A DNA stretch of 64,000 nucleotides. Origin: CBDEGK01 sp965237855. GTDB lineage: Bacteria > Pseudomonadota > Gammaproteobacteria > Pseudomonadales > Halieaceae. Positions 59,823-64,000 of the stretch are shown in pieces. A model generated the notes under the pieces. It saw nothing but the letters and a program-made list of their open reading frames with translations. It was not told where the DNA came from and ran no database searches. The first letter of the stretch is position 1, and each line of letters opens with the position of its first letter. Made by a program: the position numbers and the translations under genes. The stretch covers positions 660,211 through 724,210 of the forward strand of contig CBDEGK010000003.1 of NCBI GenBank assembly GCA_965237855.1, given 5' to 3'.

Positions 59823-59880
59823 ATATGTAGCATTATTTCGGACTTCTCGCTTGCCGATTGTCCGAAATAATGCTACATAT
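59823..59880. promoter_or_regulatory. 20-bp inverted-repeat operator of the second AbiE operon
   Basis: ATATGTAGCATTATTTCGGA (59823-59842) and its exact reverse complement (59861-59880) are separated by 18 bases. The right arm ends 7 bases before the ATG at 59888. This fits autorepression by the AbiEi protein. Confidence 0.7.
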
Positions 59881-59887
59881 ATCGGAC

Positions 59888-60541
59888 ATGATTGAGGCTG
59901 CATCAGACCTAAAGACTGCTATCCTGGCTCATATAGAAGACGGTGAGTCACGAGGAGTATGGACGCCACGAGATTTCCTCGATCTCGGCGCACGCGATTC
60001 CGTGGATAAGACCCTGCAGCGGCTGACACGCGCCGGAATACTACGACGGGTCGACCGTGGTCTCTACGACAAGCCCTCCCTCAACAGTCTGACGCAAAAA
60101 AACAATCCTCCCGATCCACGACAGGTCATTGATGCCATAGCGCGGCGAGATCAGATACGCGTGCTTGTCGACGGCATGACCGCAGCCAATGACCTCGGGC
60201 TTACAAATGCGGTTCCTGCGAAGATCGTTGTGCATACCGATGCACGCCTCAAATCAATCTCTCTCGGCCAGCTGGAAATCATCTTCAAACCAACTGCCGC
60301 AAGTAAGTTATATTGGGCCGGGAGACCGGCCATGCGTATCGTCCAGGCGCTGCACTGGTTGCGGGACACTATGGGCCAAGTGGACGAAGACGAGATTCTG
60401 ATCCGTCGCCTGAACACAATTCTTCATCATCCGGATAATGGACGAAACCTTTGTAAGGATCTGTCGGAAGGCATGTCAACACTGCCGACGTGGATGCAGG
60501 ACATATTGCGGCCGATTCTGAAAGAAGGGACAAGCACGTGA
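59888..60541 (+). CDS. abiEi: DUF6088/AbiEi-type antitoxin
   Basis: A 217-residue protein with an N-terminal winged helix (~5-60: WTPRDFLDLGARDSVDKTLQ, GILRRVDRGLYDKP) and a C-terminal AbiEi-like domain (RDQIRVLVDGMTAANDLGLT, IVQALHWLRDTMG). The ATG at 59888 is preferred because earlier starts lie inside the operator. Stop TGA overlaps the toxin ATG by one base. Confidence 0.85.
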   Translation: MIEAASDLKTAILAHIEDGESRGVWTPRDFLDLGARDSVDKTLQRLTRAGILRRVDRGLYDKPSLNSLTQKNNPPDPRQVIDAIARRDQIRVLVDGMTAANDLGLTNAVPAKIVVHTDARLKSISLGQLEIIFKPTAASKLYWAGRPAMRIVQALHWLRDTMGQVDEDEILIRRLNTILHHPDNGRNLCKDLSEGMSTLPTWMQDILRPILKEGTST

Positions 60542-61623
60542 TGAATCTTGCGTTCGATCAGATCATGGCGACCGACGATGAAACCAGGCTGGGCCTTTTC
60601 ACAACAACGGCGCAGCGCTTGGGTACCACTCCCCAGAATGTCGAAAAGGACTTTTGGGTCTGTTGGGCTCTCGATGCGCTTTTCAACGGACTGCCAGACG
60701 AACCACGGTTTCTGTTCAAGGGCGGCACGTCCCTCTCCAAAGGGTTCGGCCTGATCAAACGCTTCTCAGAAGATATCGACGTCACGGTGTTTCGAGATGA
60801 TCTGGGCGAGGCGGCATCGATTGAACAGCTTACAGCACTAAGCGGCAAAAAACGCGGCAAGGTGCTGGATGCCATCAAGGCGGCCTGCGAGACTTACATC
60901 AATGGACCCTGTCTAGGGGAGCTGGCTGTGATCGTGAGTGAGGCGGCTAATCGCAACGGATTTGACGCTGCACAATTTAGTGTTGAGCCCGATCCTGAAG
61001 ACAGTCAAGCTCTCTATCTGCGTTACCCAACCGCGACGCCTGGCGATGCCTATATTGCCAAAGCCGTGAAGATAGAGTCGGGGGCGAAATCAGCTCTCGA
61101 TCCCAACTCCGAACATACTATTCGGCCATATCTTGAAGACGACGTTCCCGACATCGACCTGAGTGTAGGCAACATCACAATAGTCGATGCGGAACGCACC
61201 TTCTGGGATAAGGTCGTGATCCTGCACGGGCTTCGGCGCTGGTTCGACATCCGCGGTGAACTGAAGGGCAACGGGCAGCGTGTATCGCGCCACTATTATG
61301 ACATCTGTCAGTTATTTGCGTCGGACGCTGGGCAGAAGGCGCTGCAAGATCATGAATTGGGAGCCGACTGCGTCGCCCATGCCCGAATGTTCTTCAACCG
61401 TCCCGCCTTCGACCTCGCGACAGCTGTAGCGCCCACTTTTTCTATTCGTCCCGAGGGAAAAATGCTTGATGACCTTCGGCGAGACTATCGCGCCATGTCG
61501 GGCATGATCTTCGGCGAAGCTCCTTCGTTCGACGCGATCATTAATGACATTGCCGAACTTGAGGCAGCACTGAACACGTGGGTGGCAGAGGGGTCTTCAG
61601 CGGCTGACCCTCTAGAGCATTAA
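60541..61623 (+). CDS. abiEii: AbiEii/AbiGii-family nucleotidyltransferase toxin
   Basis: A 360-residue protein with the polymerase-beta-like core: FLFKGGTSLSKGFGLIKRFSEDIDVTVF (~58-85) holds GG-T-S and the two catalytic Asp (D-I-D). VDAERTFWDKVVILHGLRR and SRHYYDICQLF are typical of this group. Related toxins add nucleotides to tRNA ends. Intact, unlike the first AbiE toxin in this window. Confidence 0.9.
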   Translation: MNLAFDQIMATDDETRLGLFTTTAQRLGTTPQNVEKDFWVCWALDALFNGLPDEPRFLFKGGTSLSKGFGLIKRFSEDIDVTVFRDDLGEAASIEQLTALSGKKRGKVLDAIKAACETYINGPCLGELAVIVSEAANRNGFDAAQFSVEPDPEDSQALYLRYPTATPGDAYIAKAVKIESGAKSALDPNSEHTIRPYLEDDVPDIDLSVGNITIVDAERTFWDKVVILHGLRRWFDIRGELKGNGQRVSRHYYDICQLFASDAGQKALQDHELGADCVAHARMFFNRPAFDLATAVAPTFSIRPEGKMLDDLRRDYRAMSGMIFGEAPSFDAIINDIAELEAALNTWVAEGSSAADPLEH

Positions 61624-61765
61624 GCGTGGCTTAGCCGCGCCTCTAGCGACTCAAAGCTGCACATGTGCCTACCTGACAAAAGCGATTTGCTTAGCGACAA
61701 ACCAAGGTTAGCTATACCCCGGAAGATAATCTCGCCGCTAAGAAGCGGCAATTAGAGGAAGTGAA

Positions 61766-61996
61766 ATGAGTGACCAGGAACAAGTTGAATCAGAACTAGA
61801 GCAAACGGTTGCCGCAATCAAACGAATAAAGGAGTTTGATGCATCAAGCTTAGTGAGGGCAAAGGAACTGGGTCTTGACTTAGCATTTGAGGAAGCAGTT
61901 GAACCTGCACAGCGAATCATTAATCTCTATGGACAAATTGCAGTGGCCGCGCTCGATGATTTTCCTGAACCACTTCTAATAGAGATCAAGTCCCGG
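61766..61996 (+). pseudogene. 5' part of an unknown gene cut by the IS3-family element
   Basis: Begins with an ATG after AGTGAA and encodes 77 residues: acidic and helical (EQVESELEQTVAAIKRIKEF, RAKELGLDLAFEEAVEPAQR), ending LLIEIKSR at the element. The frame runs 12 more residues into the element, to 62035. No family recognised. Confidence 0.5.
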
Positions 61997-62038
61997 AACG
62001 TGTCAACCTCAAATGGACAGTCATTTCAAAGATAAACT

Positions 62039-63106
62039 CTATTTGATGTAGCCCGCGGCTGATAAAGTTGGGAAGTTAACGCGATCATCAATCATTGTGT
62101 CATCACCAGATTCTGCAATCGGGTTAATGGCCACGGTCTTTGCCGGCATGGGTACAGTCGGTCGCCCACGGACAAAGCGTTCCGGATGACGTTCATAGCG
62201 TTCATCAAGAACTCGTTGTTTTTGCCTGGCAACCTCGTGATAACGGCCCGTAAAAACCTGTTCCGGGGTAAAGCCCCCCAGGCCGCTGTGATGATGCTCG
62301 AAGTTGTACCAATCAAAGTAAGCTTCACACCAGCGCCGGGCATGCGAGGCATCGCTAAAACGGCCCGGATAATCCGGTTGGTACTTTTGCGTCTTGAACT
62401 GGCTTTCACTAAACGGGTTGTCATTGCTCACCCGTGGGCGACTGTGACTGCAGGTCACGTCCAGTTCTCGCATCAGGTCCAAATACCCGTGTGCAATCAT
62501 TGGCGATCCACGATCCTGGTGCAGCGTGAGCTGGCCTGGCGCTATACCGTAACGGGCCGTGGCTTCGTCCATCAGCTGTTTCGATAATGCACTGCTCTCC
62601 TTGCGCGAGACCATCCAGGCCACGACAAAACGGCTAAACAGGTCAAGCACCACATACAGCGACAAATAGAGGCCCCGCCGCACCAGCGGTAGTTTGGTAA
62701 TGTCCCATGTCCACACATCGTTAGGGGCGCAGGCTTTCAGTCTGGGAACAGCATGATGCTGGGCTGGCCGCTGCTGCCGACGGTCACCGGTCTCCCCTAA
62801 GCCACGAAGAATACGGTGCATGGTGCTGACCGAACACAGATACTGATCCTGTTCCAGCAGGCGTTGATAGACTTCAGCAGGCGGCTGATCACAATAGGGT
62901 TCACTGTGCAGTGTCTCGACGACAGCAGCACGCTCTTGGTCACTGAGGGCGCGCGGCTGCACCGACTGCTTCCGTGAGCGCCGCGGTGGTTCATCGTTGG
63001 CGGCACGCTTTTGGTAAACGTAGACCGTGCTTCGATTGAGGCCCAGCGCATGACACGCTCGCGTCAATGGCAGTCTTACGGGGCGGTGGATCATCACGTT
63101 ATTCAC
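62039..63106 (-). CDS. IS3-family transposase OrfB, copy 2
   Basis: 355 residues, same protein as at 29600-30667, with DDE residues in TWDITKLP, LHQDRGSPM and FSESQFKT. GTG start overlapping the orfA stop. Confidence 0.92.
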   Translation of the reverse strand: MNNVMIHRPVRLPLTRACHALGLNRSTVYVYQKRAANDEPPRRSRKQSVQPRALSDQERAAVVETLHSEPYCDQPPAEVYQRLLEQDQYLCSVSTMHRILRGLGETGDRRQQRPAQHHAVPRLKACAPNDVWTWDITKLPLVRRGLYLSLYVVLDLFSRFVVAWMVSRKESSALSKQLMDEATARYGIAPGQLTLHQDRGSPMIAHGYLDLMRELDVTCSHSRPRVSNDNPFSESQFKTQKYQPDYPGRFSDASHARRWCEAYFDWYNFEHHHSGLGGFTPEQVFTGRYHEVARQKQRVLDERYERHPERFVRGRPTVPMPAKTVAINPIAESGDDTMIDDRVNFPTLSAAGYIK

Positions 63107-63507
63107 ACATCCTTCCCACTGCGTAAATGATCGAGCATCGACAATGCTTTTTTTTGCAAATCCAGGCAGTCGTTGGCAATCTCCAACTTGCGGTCCAAGC
63201 GACTATTCTCTTTCTCAAGCTGCTCAATGCGCCGCTGATCTGGCGTTTTCAAGGGTGCAGGGCCGGGAGCGCTTTTGCTCAATCCAGCCACGCCATTTTC
63301 CGCAAGCTCTCGTCGCCATTCCGAGATCTGACTACTGTAGAGTTTTTCGCGGCGCAGCAGCGCGCCAAGCTCACCGTACTGGCAGGCATCGGCTTCAGCG
63401 ATAATACGTAACTTGTACTCGGTCTTGAACTGGCGGCGAGTGCGTTTCTCCAGCACCGGTTCCGGTGTAACTTGTGTGTCAGGCCGTTCTGATGGTGATT
63501 TTGGCAT
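63103..63507 (-). CDS. IS3-family transposase OrfA, copy 2
   Basis: 134 residues, same protein as at 30664-31068: helix-turn-helix followed by a coiled coil. Confidence 0.9.
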   Translation of the reverse strand: MPKSPSERPDTQVTPEPVLEKRTRRQFKTEYKLRIIAEADACQYGELGALLRREKLYSSQISEWRRELAENGVAGLSKSAPGPAPLKTPDQRRIEQLEKENSRLDRKLEIANDCLDLQKKALSMLDHLRSGKDV

Positions 63508-63587
63508 GTTGTGTGTCCAGTACCTGTGGCCCTGAAATCTATGTTATCCCAAACAAGAAGTGTATGGGGTCAGGTTGACACACAGGG

Positions 63588-63961
63588 TATCCTGAGTTCT
63601 TCCCAGAAAACCTTCATCACGAACTAGCCTCATTTGACTTGTACGACAGAGAAGAAACTAAGAAATTCTTTGACTTACTTATGCCATGCACGCTGGAAAA
63701 CGGGAGAAGCAACAAGCATCACAAATTCGTCGAAAGGCCGATTGACTATATAGTGAGGCACACGCAGTCACTCCCTCGCCAAATAATTCGATATTTCAAT
63801 GCAATATTGAGCAAAAACCTAACAGCAAAAGGCAATGTCATTGTAGAAGACCAACAGATTATTAAGGACGGAGTCGCCAGAGTAGAAGTGCGCCTTGCTC
63901 AAGAAATCGCTCGCTCATATGAGCACTCTTATCATGGATCGGCCGAGATTGTTAACGCGGC
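63588..63961 (+). pseudogene. Internal/C-terminal fragment of a possible P-loop ATPase
   Basis: The frame is open from the end of IS copy 2 and runs into the third copy (formal stop at 63971). About 125 residues: YPEFFPENLHHELASFDLYD, ERPIDYIVRHTQSLPRQIIR, GVARVEVRLAQEIARSYEHS. The RHTQSLPRQII segment resembles the winged-helix part of large ATPases (Sll1717-like); no P-loop is present in the fragment. The gene has lost both ends to insertion sequences. Confidence 0.4.
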
Positions 63962-64000
63962 GTCAACCTGACCCCATACACTTCTTGTTTGGGATAACAT
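63962..64000 (+). mobile_element. Start of a third IS3-family copy, inverted
   Basis: The last 39 bases of the window (GTCAACCTGACCCCATACAC onward) are the reverse complement of the right end of copies 1 and 2. The match begins at GTCAACCT; the 8 outermost bases of copies 1 and 2 are not present. Confidence 0.85.

Larger units (their letters stand above)
61997..63587 (-). mobile_element. IS3-family insertion sequence, copy 2 (1591 bp)
   Basis: Appears identical to 29558-31148 and in the same orientation. Unlike copy 1, its flanks (GTCCCGG on the left, TATCCTG on the right) show no target duplication, which points to recombination or deletion after insertion. Confidence 0.92.

Noticed and set aside
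29558..63587. Classical composite transposon formed by IS copies 1 and 2
   Set aside because: Copy 1 has the same target gene on both its sides with its own duplication, so it inserted alone; no duplication encloses the whole segment.

Overview
The first 27.5 kb is a chromosomal core segment of a gammaproteobacterium. Gene content and order (glnA, DUF4124 gene, ntrBC, trmL, secB, grxC, rhodanese, gpmI, envC, ctpA, yibQ-type gene, hisFAHB, mutY, yggX, tRNA-Phe) match the arrangement known from marine Cellvibrionales/Halieaceae-like bacteria and, more loosely, pseudomonads. That placement is by gene order and protein character only.

Layout: 1-11.4 kb holds the end of an HlyD-like adaptor gene, a glyoxalase-type gene, a frameshifted rdgC, an HD-GYP regulator, a selenium module (mnmH plus an oxidoreductase-selD fusion), a Na+/H+ antiporter fused to a cyclic-nucleotide sensor, and two DUF genes. 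11.5-16 kb has tRNA-Phe, yggX, mutY and the hisBHAF operon. 16-22.7 kb has envelope genes (yibQ-like, ctpA, envC), gpmI, and a rhodanese-grxC-secB run. 22.7-27.7 kb is the nitrogen-control block ntrC-ntrB-(DUF4124)-glnA, with a near-consensus sigma-54 promoter and two NtrC boxes upstream of glnA.

From about 27.7 kb to the end the window is accessory DNA full of insertion sequences. It carries an AbiE toxin-antitoxin pair whose toxin is split by an IS3-family element, an SDR enzyme, a HigBA-like pair, an FKBP isomerase, an allene-oxide-cyclase-barrel protein, MAPEG and GNAT genes, a RoxA-like di-heme enzyme with a cytochrome P450, and an IS3 element that is itself interrupted by an IS110 element. 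It then carries a complete plasmid-type replicon (22-bp iterons, DnaA boxes, RPA-family initiator, tandem ribbon-helix-helix protein, ParB, ParA), VapBC, a 1433-residue NACHT-like NTPase with a C-terminal PD-(D/E)XK-like nuclease domain, further IS elements, and a second, complete AbiE pair. Two apparently identical IS3 copies about 31 kb apart bracket most of this region, and a third begins inverted at the right edge.

The plasmid maintenance genes next to core chromosomal genes suggest an integrated plasmid, or less likely an assembly join. The strongest candidate for an undescribed system is the NACHT-nuclease gene at 52.6-56.9 kb, in a setting rich in toxin-antitoxin and abortive-infection genes. 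Secondary candidates are the RoxA/P450/AOC-barrel cluster (possible oxylipin chemistry) and a dispersed 26-bp repeat family found only in the accessory part.
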